A stretch of DNA of 64,000 nt from Solirubrobacter sp963724195 (GTDB taxonomy: Bacteria; Actinomycetota; Thermoleophilia; Solirubrobacterales; Solirubrobacteraceae), in the NCBI GenBank assembly GCA_963724195.1, contig CAVRTQ010000025.1, positions 91,925 to 155,924 of the forward strand, written 5' to 3'. This document shows, one piece after another, positions 49,501-60,830 of the stretch (the first letter of the stretch is position 1; each line of letters opens with the position of its first letter). The notes under the pieces are model-generated. The model was given only the letters and a program-made list of their open reading frames with translations. It was not told the origin of the DNA and did not search any database. A program made the position numbers and the translations under genes.

Positions 49501-50801
49501 GCGGCCAGGGCGTCCACGCGGTCGTCGGAGGCCGAAGCGCGGAGCTGCTCGCGGACGGCGTCGGCGCCGCGCTGAACCTGCTCGACCCGCTCCAACGCAC
49601 CCGCGAGCTCGGCGCGAGCCGCGCTCCGCTCCCGTTCGCGGTCGCGTTCCAGGCGCTCCACCGTGGCGGCGAGCTCGGAACGGATCGCGTGCGCGGCCGC
49701 CTGGTGCTCGGCGCGCACCTCCTCCAGCTGCGCGGCCACGTTCGACGCGCCGCCCACACGAGACAACGCCTCGACCGCGCGAGCCTCGGCGGCCGCGATC
49801 TCCGACGCCAACCGCGCGTCGGCCGCGGCGCCCTCGCGCTCCAGCCCGTCAAGCCGGGCCGAGACCCGCGCGGCAGCGGCCTCCGAAGCGGCCAGCACGT
49901 CCGCGTCGGCCCGTTCCAGCCGCGCCAGCCGGCGCTCGGCCTCGTGGCGATCGAGCTCGCTCGGCACGCCGGCCACGGCCCGCTGCACCTCGCCGCGCAA
50001 CGTCTCAGCATCCCGCGCGGACTCCCGGCGCGCCTCGTCCAGCTGCGCGGGCAGCCCGCCGGCGACGCGCTCGAGCTCGTCGATGCGCTCCATCGCGCTC
50101 AGCAGGCGGGCGACCACCGCGGCGGCGTCGTCAAGGTCGTTCAGCCCGCCCTGGATGCCCGGGTCGGTGTTGGTCAGCCGCTCCTCGGACGCGGCGTCCG
50201 CCAGCGCGCGCTCAGCTTCGCGGCGCGCGAGCTCGGCCTCCACCCACGGCGTCGCGGCCACCGGCTTGAAGACGACCAAGGTGCCGGCGGTGCGTCCCTC
50301 CCACGGCTGCGCGACCGGCTCCAACGCCGTCTTCAGCGCTCGAACCACCACGGGGTGCTGCTGCCGCATCCGCAGCAGCATCAGGTTCAGCGGCAACTCG
50401 AAGGACAGATCCTCCAAGAACAGTGAGAAGTCGAAGCCTTCGTCGAGCTTGACCGGGACGAAGACCGCCTCGAGCGGGAACGTCTCGCCGTCCGAGCGAC
50501 GGCCCGTGACCGTCACGGAGCCCGGAACGCGCGGCGACTCACCCGCGTCGAGGAACCCACGCCACGCCTGCGCTTCGGGCGACAGCGCGCCGCCGATGAG
50601 CGTCTCGAAGAACCCCTGCCCGAGAATGTCCTCGCTCGGCTGCGCGAACAGCAACTCGGCGGGCTCGGACCACTTGGAGACCGACCCCTGCCCGTCGGTG
50701 AGCACGAAGAAGCCGTTGATGACCTGCCGGAGCAGGGTGTCCAGCGGCTCAGCCAGCTCGGCGAGCACCTCGTCCGCGGTTGTCGACTCCAAGAGGTTCA
50801 T
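46528..50801 (-). CDS. Giant PAS-coiled coil-PAS protein (frame changes)
   Basis: The N-terminal PAS domain (VINGFFVLTDGQGSVSKWSE, AELLFAQPSEDILGQGFFET, LPLNLMLLRMRQ) is followed by about 900 residues of coiled coil (ELDRHEAERRLARLERADAD, LAATVERLERDRERERSAAR). The centre is a tandem 16-residue repeat of the type LAALRERLDGLAGRDE (about 47.7-48.7 kb). The C-terminal coiled coil (DALRSELVTLREEAKRGDDR) leads to a second PAS domain (APMAILALNGKFTELNPAFT, KLVGYKEHEFMKAAWP). Total about 1425 residues; no TM, kinase or GGDEF domain. Many frame changes occur in the repeats. A sigma-28-like promoter precedes it and it is followed by mltG-aroE-pilB. Probably a polar scaffold or sensor for pili; not a known family to me. 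Confidence 0.75.
47700..48700 (-). repeat. 48-bp tandem repeat array inside the PAS-coiled coil-PAS gene
   Basis: About 20 imperfect copies of a 48-base unit, each encoding a 16-residue segment such as LAALRERLDGLAARDE, with a few shortened copies (LAGRDELAGLAGRDEVA). Copy number may be miscounted in the assembly. Confidence 0.85.
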
Positions 50802-50810
50802 CCCCCAGGG

Positions 50811-50837
50811 TCATCGGCACGAGGGTCCGTCTCCTTA
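50811..50837 (-). promoter_or_regulatory. Sigma-28-like promoter of the PAS-coiled coil-PAS gene
   Basis: Minus strand TAAG (50837-50834), 15 bases, GCCGATGA (50818-50811): 7 of 8 in the -10 element. It straddles the end of ruvX and ends 9 nt before the ATG, as at pilV and the calcium-repeat gene. Confidence 0.62.
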
Positions 50838-51234
50838 TGCGGTCGGGCCCCTCGCGAGCCATTCCTCCAACAGCACAGCGGCCGCGCGGGAGTCCAGCGA
50901 GGCGCTTCCGCCCGCCTGCAGAGCCAAGGACGTCGTGAAGCGCTCGTCGTAGAGCTCGACGGGAATCTGTAGCGAACGAGACAACCGCTCGGCGAACTCG
51001 CGCACCTCGATCGTCTGCGCGGAGTCTCCCCCGCGCAGCGAGACGGGCAACCCGACGACGACCCGCTCCGCTTCAAGCGCAGCGATCCGCGCCCGCAGGG
51101 ACGCGAACCCCTTCTTCGAACTCGGACGCAGCACCGGCTCGAGCGGCGTCGCGAGCGTCCCCGTGGGGTCACTCACCGCGACGCCGCAGCGCGCCGAGCC
51201 GTAGTCAAGCGCCAGAACCCGCAAGCGCGCGTTC
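50835..51234 (-). CDS. ruvX: RuvX/YqgF-family pre-16S rRNA nuclease
   Basis: About 132 residues. RNase H-like fold with first Asp in LRVLALDYGSARCGVAVSDP, middle motif VVVGLPVSLRGG, and YDERFTTSLA with the last acidic residues. It matures the 5' end of 16S rRNA. The start is taken as TTG 51234, inside the last 30 bases of alaS. The order alaS-ruvX-mltG-aroE is common in bacteria; here the PAS protein is inserted between ruvX and mltG. Confidence 0.9.
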
Positions 51235-53847
51235 GATCTCGGCCCGCGCCGCCACCAGGGCGTCCGGCAGCTTGGACGGGTCCTTGCCGCCGGCCTGCGC
51301 CATGTTGTCGCGCCCGCCGCCGCCACCGCCGACGACCGCCGCCGCGATCTTCACCACCGCGCCGGCCTTCACGCCCAGCGCCACGGCACCCGGCGTCGCG
51401 GACACGAGCAGCGAGGCACGGCCCTCGCCGGGCGCGCCCAGGACCACCACGGCCGGATCGCCGAGCTGCCCGCGCAGCTTGTCCGCGAGGTCCGGCAGCG
51501 CCTTCGGGTTCGGCACGTCGCGGATCTCGAAGATGGCCTTCACGCCGCCGATCTCCACGACCTCGCCGACCGACGTGTCCGCCGCGCCCGCGCCCTTCTC
51601 GAGCGCCTTCTCGGCCTCGCGGCGCTTGGCGACCGCCGTCGCCGCCGCCTCGGCGACCGTGTCCGGCTGCGTGCGCAGCGCGACCGCCGCGGCCGTCAAC
51701 TCGCGATCGTGGCGGCGCAGGAGCGAAACGCCCAACGGCCCGGTGATCGCCTCGATCCGCCGCACGTTCGCGGCGCTTGACGTCTCCTGCGTGATCTTGA
51801 GGACACCGATCTCCGCGGTGGCGCGGACGTGCGTGCCGCCGCACAGCTCGCGGGAGAACCCGCCGTCGCCGACCTCGACCATGCGCACGACGTCGCCGTA
51901 CTTCTCGCCGAACAGCGCCATCGCGCCCAGGGACTTCGCCTCGTCCAGCGTCGTCGTCAACGCCCGGACCGGCTGGTTCTCCAGGATCATCTCGTTCACG
52001 CGGTCCTCGACCCACTCACGGTCCTCCGCGCTGAGCGGCGCGCCGTGCGTGAAGTCGAAGCGCAGCTTGTCCGGGCCGACGTAGGAGCCGGCCTGGTGCA
52101 CGTGACCGCCGAGGCGCTCACGCAACGCGGCATGCAACAAATGGGTCGCCGTGTGGTTGCACTCGGTCGCGCGCCGGGCGCGGCGATCCACGCGCGCCCA
52201 CACGCGCTCGCCGTCGTGCAGCTCGCCGGTGAGCGGCTCGAGCACCAACGCCTGATCATCGCCGAGCCGCACGACGTCCACGACGCGGGCCGAGCACCCG
52301 CCGTCCTCGCACTCGATCACGCCGCCGTCGTGCACCTGGCCGCCGCCGGTGGCGTAGAACGGGGACTCGACCAGCTTGGCCAGCACGCGGCCGTCCTCGT
52401 GCACCACGGCGGCGACCGCCGTGGCCTGCTCGGTCGTCTCGTAGCCGGTGAACGTCGACGGCGCGCCCGCACTCGACGCGAACGTCCGCAGCCGCTCGCG
52501 CGCGTCCTCGCCGCCCTCGCGCCCGGCGCTCGCGCGCGCCCGGGTGCGCTGCTCCTCCATCAGGTCCTCGAAGCCCTGCTCGTCGACGCCCATGCCGCGC
52601 TCGGCCGCGAGCTCCAGCGTGAGGTCGAACGGGAAGCCGTACGTGTCGTGCAGCAGGAACGCCTCGTCGGCGCCGATGCCCTCCTCGCCGGCGGCCTGCG
52701 ACCTGCGCGATGACGTCCTCGAGCATCTTCAGGCCCTGCTCGAGCGTGCGGTTGAAGCCCTCTTCCTCGCGCGCGAGCCACATGTCGATGGTGCTCGCCT
52801 GCTCGATCAGCTCCGGGTAGGCGGCGCCCATCACGTCGCGCACGACCTGCGCGTACTTGCGGCAGGAAGCCCGGCTCGATGCCGATCCGGCGGCCCTGCA
52901 CGATCGCGCGCCGCATCAGGCGGCGCAGCACGTAGCCGCGGTCCTCGTTGGACGGCACCACGCCGTCGGCGATCAGGAACGACATCCCGCGCGTGTGGTC
53001 CGCGAGCACGCGCAGCGCGCGGTCGACGCCATCGTCGCCGGAGTCGTAGGCCTTGCCGGACAGCTGCTCGCCGAGCGCGATCAGCGGCGTGAACTGGTCC
53101 GTCTCGAAGATCGACGTGACGCCCTGCTGGATCAGCGCCATCCGGTTGAGGCCCAAGCCGGTGTCGATGCTCGGCGCCGGCAGCGGCGTGAGCGTGTTCG
53201 ACCGGGTTCTGCTCGAACTGCATGAACACGAGGTTCCAGTACTCCAGGAAGCGCTCGTTGTCGCCGCCGGGAAGATCGTCGGCCTTGCCGAAGTCCAGCC
53301 CGCGGTCCAGGTAGAGCTCGCTGCACGGCCCGCACGGACCGGTCGGGCCGGCCTGCCAGAAGTTCTCCGAGCGCGGGCACAGGACGATCCGCTCGCGCGG
53401 GACGCCGATCGCCAGCCAGATGTCGATCGCGTCCTGGTCCGGGCCGAGGCCGAGCTCCTCGTCGCCCTCGAACACCGTGACCCAGATGTCGTCCGGGTTG
53501 AAGCCGAAGCCCTCCAGCGACAGCTCCCAGGCGAACCGCGCGGCGTCTTCCTTGAAGTAGTCGCCGATGCTGAAGTTGCCCAGCATCTCGAAGCAGGTGA
53601 GGTGCCGCGTCGTCAGGCCGACCTGGTCGATGTCCGGCGTGCGGAAGCACTTCTGGCACGACGTCAGGCGGTGGTGCGGCGGCTTCTCTCGACCCTGGAA
53701 GTAGGGCTTGAGCGGGTGCATGCCCGCCGTGGTGAGCAGTACCGACGGATCGTGCTCGGCGGGAACGAGCGACCCGGACGGCAGCCGCTTGTGGTCGCGG
53801 CTTTCGAAGAAGCTGAGGAAGCGCTCGCGGATCTCGTCGGAGGTCAT
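51205..53847 (-). CDS. alaS: Alanyl-tRNA synthetase (three frame changes)
   Basis: Start MTSDEIRERFLSFFESRDHK, class II motifs (AGMHPLKPYFQGREKPPHHR, RHLTCFEMLGNFSIGDYFKE, ENFWQAGPTGPCGPCSELYL), then after changes near 53200 and 52860 RRIGIEPGFLP and RVVRDVMGAAYPELI, and near 52690 AFLLHDTYGFPFDLTLELAA. The editing domain contains ATECNHTATHLLHAALRERL and SRELCGGTHVRATAEIG (zinc-binding His/Cys). The DHHA1 end is GGGGGRDNMAQAGGKDPSKL. About 880 residues. An essential gene cannot be this damaged, so the three frame changes are taken as sequencing errors. Confidence 0.95.
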
Positions 53848-53883
53848 CGGGACCTGAGTCTAGGGACTGCCAGGCTGCACGCC

Positions 53884-54402
53884 CATGCGCGTCGTTCCAC
53901 CCGCGTCGTCTACGAGAACCGCTGGATGCGGCTCCGCGAGGACCGGCTCGAGCGCGAGGACGGCACGCCCGGTCTCTACGGCTTCATCGAAATGGCGCCG
54001 GCCGCGCTCGTCGTCCCGATCGACGACGGTCACGTGTGGCTGATCGAGCAGCACCGGCACCCGCTCGGCGAGCGCTTCTGGGAGTTTCCGCAAGGCGCCT
54101 GGGAGCACGATCCGACGGCCGCGCCAGAGGTCCTTGCGCGGGGTGAGCTCGCGGAAGAGACCGGCCTGCGCGCCGCGCGGATGGATCACCTCGGCCACCT
54201 GTTCTTCGCCACGGGCTCAGCCGCCAGCGCGGTCGACATCTGGCGTGCGACCGGGCTCGAACCCGGCGAGCAGGCGCTCGAAACCACCGAGCAGGACCTG
54301 GTCGTCCGCCGCTTCACGGTCGACGAGGTCGACCGGATGGTGCGCGAGAACGAGATCCGCGACGCGGCTTCAGTCGCCGCGTGGCACCTCGCTACGCGGT
54401 GA
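53884..54402 (+). CDS. NUDIX hydrolase, ADP-sugar pyrophosphatase type
   Basis: About 170 residues. VVYENRWMRLREDRLEREDG and ALVVPIDDGHVWLIEQHRHP precede the Nudix box GAWEHDPTAAPEVLARGELA followed by EETGL; the usual Arg of REUxEE is Gly here, an oddity to confirm. The later RFTVDEVDRMVRENEIRDAA resembles ADP-ribose pyrophosphatases. The frame lacks a start codon upstream of VVYENRW, so ATG 53884 followed by a one-base change is assumed. Divergent from alaS; its end overlaps convergent mnmA by 11 bases. Confidence 0.8.
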   Translation, partial: HARRSTRVVYENRWMRLREDRLEREDGTPGLYGFIEMAPAALVVPIDDGHVWLIEQHRHPLGERFWEFPQGAWEHDPTAAPEVLARGELAEETGLRAARMDHLGHLFFATGSAASAVDIWRATGLEPGEQALETTEQDLVVRRFTVDEVDRMVRENEIRDAASVAAWHLATR

Positions 54403-55792
54403 TCGTGCCCACGCCGACGACGACGTCGCCGCGCAGCAGGCACGCCGTCTGGCCCGGGGCGGCGCCGTGGAACGGCTCGCCCAGCTCGAGCTCGAGCGTC
54501 GCGCCTTCGCCGTGGACCCGGCAGGGCACGGCGCGCGAGTGGTAGCGCAGGCGGACGGCGTCGACCTCGGCGGACGGCCGGTGCAGGCGGGCGCCGCGCA
54601 CGCGGACGCGCTGGGTGGCGAGCTCCTCGCGTGAGCCGACGACCACGCGCGTGCCCTCGGTGCGCAGCACGTAGACGGGCTCGGGGGCGGCGACGCCGAG
54701 GCCCTTGCGCTGGCCGACGGTGAAGTGGTGCGCGCCGCGGTGCGCGCCGACGACCTCGCCCGCGACGGTCACGATCTCCCCCGGCCGGTCCTCGAGACCG
54801 CCGTGGCGGGCGAGGAAGCGGGCCTTGCCGGTGCCGGCGAGGAAGCACAGGTCCTGGGAGTCGGCGCGCGAGGCGACCGGCAGCTCGGCCTCCGCCGCGA
54901 TCGCCCGCACCTCGGGCTTGGTGAGCTCCGCCAAGGGGAAGCGCATGCGCGCGATCGACGCCTGCGACAGCGCGGCGAGCATGTAGGACTGGTCCTTGGC
55001 GGGATCGGCGGCCTCGCGCAGCAGGCCGTCGTCGGTCACCCGCGCGTAGTGGCCGGTGGCGAGCGCGGGCGCCCCGAGCCGGTCGGCCAGCGTGAGCATC
55101 TCGTCGAGCCGGATGTGGCCGTTGCAGGACACGCACGGGTTGGGGGTCTCCCCCGCCGCGTAGCCGGCCAGGAACGGGTCGACGACGCCCGCCCGGAACT
55201 CCGGCCGCAGGTCCAGCGTGAAGTGCGGGAGGCCCATGCCGTGCGCGACCATCCGCGCGAGCCGGACGGCGTCGGCGCTGCAGCAGGACGAGGCGGCGTC
55301 GTTCTCCTCGTCGCGCCAGAGCTCGAGCGTCACCGCGACGGCGTTCTCGCGCAGCAGATGCGCGGCCACGGCGGAGTCCACGCCGCCGCTCATCGCCACC
55401 AGCACGCGCCCGTCGTCGACCGGCACGTCGGCGCCACGGGCCGCGGCGCCCAGCGCGCGATGGAGCGCGTCGGAGGCCAGGTCGGCGGCGTGCAGCTTTC
55501 CGGGCGACAGCCCGCCCAGCTCCTCCGCGATCGCGGTCGTGCCCACGCGCGCGGCGTCGAAGAGGTGCTCGCCCTCGACCAGGTACACGGCCGCGGAGCC
55601 GGCGGCGGTCAGCGCGCCGCAGCCGTCGGCGTCGAAGCCCGCCTGCACCACGCGATCGCCGGCGACCACCACCGACACGCGGATCAGGTCGCCGCAGAGC
55701 GCGCCCCCGGCGTGGCCGTCAAAGCCCCCGGAACGCAGCGCGCCGCGCCCGTTGGGCGCGGCGAGGTGCTCTTCGAATCGCTCGCGGTCCAC
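54392..55792 (-). CDS. mnmA: IscU-like domain fused to tRNA 2-thiouridine synthase MnmA
   Basis: 466 residues, intact. Residues 1-118 are IscU/NifU-like: ALCGDLIRVSVVV (Cys33), AGFDADGCGALTAAGSAAVY (Cys58), and KLHAADLASDALHRAL, where the third scaffold Cys is Ala102. Residues 129-466 are MnmA: PP-loop VLVAMSGGVDSAVAAHLLRE, catalytic GETPNPCVSCNGHIRLDEML (Cys220), ATGHYAR, KDQSYMLAALSQ and DSQDLCFLAG (Cys316). It places the 2-thio group on U34 of Lys/Glu/Gln tRNAs. The fused domain may guide sulfur from a cysteine desulfurase. It begins 12 bases after the stop of the upstream thioredoxin-like gene. Confidence 0.93.
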   Translation of the reverse strand: MDRERFEEHLAAPNGRGALRSGGFDGHAGGALCGDLIRVSVVVAGDRVVQAGFDADGCGALTAAGSAAVYLVEGEHLFDAARVGTTAIAEELGGLSPGKLHAADLASDALHRALGAAARGADVPVDDGRVLVAMSGGVDSAVAAHLLRENAVAVTLELWRDEENDAASSCCSADAVRLARMVAHGMGLPHFTLDLRPEFRAGVVDPFLAGYAAGETPNPCVSCNGHIRLDEMLTLADRLGAPALATGHYARVTDDGLLREAADPAKDQSYMLAALSQASIARMRFPLAELTKPEVRAIAAEAELPVASRADSQDLCFLAGTGKARFLARHGGLEDRPGEIVTVAGEVVGAHRGAHHFTVGQRKGLGVAAPEPVYVLRTEGTRVVVGSREELATQRVRVRGARLHRPSAEVDAVRLRYHSRAVPCRVHGEGATLELELGEPFHGAAPGQTACLLRGDVVVGVGTITA

Positions 55793-55804
55793 GACCGCTT
55801 GAGT

Positions 55805-56778
55805 CTACGACCGGCGGTTGTCGACGCAGGCGGTGACGCCGGCGTCGTCGAAGCGGCGGTCGAGCTTGGCCGCGCCCTTGGGTCGAAGCCCATGGAGGCG
55901 ACGAGGACGCCGAGCAGGCTCTCGTTCTTGATCGACTCGACCATGAGCGTCGCGGCCGCGTCGTCGACGACGATCGTCCGCAGCCACTGGGCCTTCAGGC
56001 CCTTCCACTTCGCCGGCGCCGGCGTCGAGAAGCACGGCGCGGCGCGTACTCCCGGCCGATCGCGACGAAGCGGTCCACGGCGGCGTGGCGCGCCTTCTTG
56101 CCGCGGATCGTCGGCAGCGAGAGCCGCGAGTAGCGCAGGTTGAAGCGCGCGCAGATCTCGTTCGCCTGCGCAGGTACTCGTCCGTGATGGCCGGGTCGAT
56201 GCTGTCGCGGCGGGCGTCGGCGATCGCCTGGTTGATGGCGATGCGGTCGACGTAGCCGGTGAGGACGGTGCCCTTGAGGTTGCGGTCGATCACGACGACG
56301 GCCGGCGACTGGTTGACGCCGAGGTCGTTGACCAGCGGGCCGTAGGCGGAGAGCTGCGAAAGGCTGATGTTCTTGCGGAAGACCTCACCGTCGTAGCGGT
56401 TGGTCTTCTTGAGGGCGTTGCGGACGTAGCGGTCGTCGTCGGCCATCGGGCGCCAGTTCGGACGCGTCGTCGGCGAACACGCCGAGCACGATCGTCTTGC
56501 GCTCCTTGAGCGCGCCGGCGACGTCCTTGGGCAGCTTCGCGAGGACGTCGGCGGGCACGGCCACGTCGGCGACGGGCGTGTTCTCCGTCGTCTCGGAGGC
56601 GGCCGGCGTGGCCGCCGTCCGCGGCGGTCGTCGCGGGCTGCGTGGTGTTCGCAGGCTGGACCGGCGGGAGTTCTTCCTCGGCTCCACCGGGCTTGAGGAC
56701 CGTGAACCAGGCAACAAGGAACACGGCCGCGCCGATGAGGAGGATGCGCATGGGCATGGAGATCTGGCTCACATCCAC
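55805..56778 (-). CDS. Membrane-anchored thioredoxin-fold protein (frame changes)
   Basis: One N-terminal transmembrane segment (MRILLIGAAVFLVAWFTVLK), an Ala/Thr/Pro linker (PVQPANTTQPATTAAD), then a thioredoxin-like domain assembled over frame changes near 56620 and 56460: VLAKLPKDVAGALKERKTIV, VRNALKKTNRYDGEVFRKNI, YGPLVNDLGVNQSPAVVVID (the cis-Pro region SPAVVVID). A further part joins near 56175 and 56060 (LRYSRLSLPTIRGKKARHAA, VESIKNESLLGVLVASMGFD) and ends in CVDNRRS. No CxxC is visible, so it may be a redox-inactive or peroxiredoxin-like partner. Co-directional with mnmA. Confidence 0.6.
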
Positions 56779-56820
56779 ACCATCGGCACCTCCCCATCGG
56801 AGGTTGAGCCGCTATGGGGT

Positions 56821-58588
<1,768 letters not shown>

Positions 58589-58592
<4 letters not shown>

Positions 58593-59824
58593 AGCGTTCC
58601 TCGGATGTGGTGCATGACGGTTTCGGGCGCGACGAGCTTGTCCTCTCCACCGTCGCGGTCGCGAAGCTGGACGCCTTCGTCGCCGAAGATGGCAACGTAG
58701 CGAGGACGGATGCGCGAAGCCTGCTTGAGCTGGCCCTTCACGCTGCGCCCCGCGAGTTCGAGTCTTGTCGAGTGGCCTGCCCGGCGCGCGTCGCTCGCAA
58801 GCTTGAAGGCGGCCACCTTGTGCTCGGGCTGGTAGGCGACGAACAGGTCCACGAGCGCTTCGACGGGCTGCGGCTGGGTGGACGCCATGAGCATCCGCTC
58901 CACCCCGGCGGCCCAGCCGACGCCCGGCGTGGCCGCGCTCCCCAGCACCTCGGCGAGACCGTCGTAGCGGCCGCCGCCGCCGAGCGTGTTCTGCGCGGCT
59001 TCCAGCGCGCCGGACTGGAACTCGAACAGCGTGCGCGTGTAGTAGTCCAGCCCGCGGACGAGCGTCGTGTCGACCTCGTAGGACAAGTCCGCGGCCTGGA
59101 GCAGGTCCTGGACCTCGGCGAAGTGGTCGAGGTCCTCCTGCGGGAGGCGGTCGATCAGGCGCGGCGCCTTGGCCATCACGCGCTGCGTCGGCTCGTGCTT
59201 GGCGTCGAACGCGCGCAGCGGGTTGAGGTCGATCCGGCCGACGACCTCTTCGGACAGCTGGTCCTCGTTGGCCCGCAGGTACGCCTTGAGCTCTTCGCGG
59301 TAGGCGGCGCGGGCGTCGGGCTGGCCGAGCGTGGCGATCACGAGCTTGGTGTCGCGCGCGCCGATCGCTTCCAGCAGCTCCGCGAGCAGGACGATCACCT
59401 CGGCGTCCACGGCCGGGTCGGGCGAGCCGATGGCCTCCGCGCCGATCTGCCAGAACTGGCGGAAGCGGCCGGCCTGCGGCGTCTCACGCCGGAAGAAGCT
59501 CGACAGGTACCACAGCTTCACGGGCTGCGGCAGCTTGTGCATGCCGTGCTCGGCGTAGGCGCGGACGGTCGGCGCCGTGCCCTCCGGGCGCAGCGTGAAC
59601 GACTCCTCCTCGTCGCCGAAGGTGAACATCTCCTTCTGCACGACGTCGGTCGCCTCGCCCACGCCGCGGGCGAACAGCTCCGTGGCCTCGAAGGTCGGCG
59701 TCTCGATCCGGCCGTAGCCCGCGCGCCCGAAGATCTTCTTCGCGGTCGCTTCCAGCCGGTCGCGTTCAGCCGCGTGGTCGGGCAGCACGTCGTACGTGCC
59801 GCGGGGCGTCTGGAACTTGCTCAC
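58589..59824 (-). CDS. hisS: Histidyl-tRNA synthetase
   Basis: 411 residues, intact. Start SKFQTPRGTYDVLPDHAAER, motif 2 FRRETPQAGRFRQFWQIGAE, the histidine-binding LVRGLDYYTRTLFEFQS and GGGGRYDGLAEVLG, and a C-terminal anticodon domain (DLFVAYQPEHKVAAFKLASD, RPRYVAIFGDEGVQLRDRDG). The GTG start 59824 overlaps the upstream stop (GTGA); the stop overlaps aspS (TTGA). Confidence 0.96.
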
Positions 59825-60461
59825 CGGCCGGCGAGCGCTTGCAGGAACGGGTTGGACCGGCGCTCTTGGCCGAGCGTCGTCGGGTCCATGTGGCCCGGGA
59901 GGACGCCCGTGTCGTCGGGCAGCGTGTCCAGCAGCTTCTGGATGCGAGGCCATGAGCGTCGCGTGGTCGCAGCCGGGCAGGTCGGTGCGGCCGATCGAGC
60001 CCTGGAAGAGCACGTCGCCGGAGAAGATCGCCTTGTCGGCCGGGATCGAGTACGTCACGTGGTCCGGGCTGTGGCCGGGCGTGCCGATGACGTCGATCTC
60101 GAACCCGGCGAGCTGCAGCTTGTCCCCGTCGAGACCGTGTGCTCGGGCGTGTAGTACTCGAACGGCCGAAGCCCGGAAAGGCGAACGATCGTTGATGTCC
60201 TCGAGCATGAAGACCTCGCCCGCGGGGCAGTAGACCGGCGCGCCGGTGGCCTCGGCCATGGCCTTGACCGCACCCACGTGGTCGAAGTGGCAGTGGGTGA
60301 TGAGGATCGCCTCGGGCGTGGCGCCGAGCTCTTCGAGCGCCTTGAGCAGCTTGTCCGGCTCGTCACCCGGGTCGATCAGCAGCGCCTTGTCCGAGCCGTC
60401 CTGACGGGCGATCCAGGTGTTCTCCTGGACCGGCCCGACGGTCAACCAGCGTGCCTCCATC
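59821..60461 (-). CDS. MBL-fold hydrolase, glyoxalase II type (frame changes)
   Basis: Zinc motifs: ILITHCHFDHVGAVKAMAEA (THxHxDH), IDVIGTPGHSPDHVTYSIPA (His) and AIFSGDVLFQGSIGRTDLPG (Asp). After frame changes near 60150 (restoring PFEYYTPEH) and 59950, the end is LLDTLPDDTGVLPGHMDPTT, LGQERRSNPFLQALAGR. About 213 residues. Probably a cytosolic thioester hydrolase. It is co-transcribed with hisS and aspS, which is a common order. Confidence 0.87.
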
Positions 60462-60825
60462 AGGTTTTGGGCTGCTGCGATTTCGCCAGGTTCTTGTTGT
60501 AGACCCAGCGATCGGTCATGTACGCGAGCGGCGTGTAGATCAGCATCGCCATCGCGGCGAGGATGATGCCCTGCTGGATGCTCGTGTCCCCGCCGAGGAT
60601 CCCGATCTGGGTCAGGACGAACAGCAGGACCGCCATGGCGAGCGCCTTCAGCGCGGCGCTGTTCCACGTCGGCGGCTTGGTCAGGCGCCGTGCGCGTGCG
60701 TCCGCCTTGAGGGACTGCTTGCTCTCTTCGGCGGTGGGCTTGCGGCCGGTGCGGCCGCGGGCCTCGATCGAGCCGGCGGCGTTGCCGCGGTGCTTGGTCC
60801 GCCTCTTGCGCTTCGTCTGAGCCAT
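60460..60825 (-). CDS. Small membrane protein with basic N-terminus
   Basis: 121 residues, intact. A very basic N-terminal 55 residues (AQTKRKRRTKHRGNAAGSIE, GRTGRKPTAEESKQSLKADA) precede two transmembrane segments (ALKALAMAVLLFVLTQIGIL and GIILAAMAMLIYTPLAYMTD). It overlaps the MBL gene (TGATG). Not recognised; the basic tail could touch nucleic acid or ribosomes. Confidence 0.72.
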   Translation of the reverse strand: MAQTKRKRRTKHRGNAAGSIEARGRTGRKPTAEESKQSLKADARARRLTKPPTWNSAALKALAMAVLLFVLTQIGILGGDTSIQQGIILAAMAMLIYTPLAYMTDRWVYNKNLAKSQQPKT

Positions 60826-60830
60826 GGGGA

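Noticed and set aside
47287..50269. Long open frames on the plus strand across the PAS-coiled coil-PAS gene
   Set aside because: They are antisense products of the 48-bp repeats and high GC at third positions; their translations are low-complexity Arg/Ser/Ala. The minus-strand reading gives real PAS domains and coiled coil.
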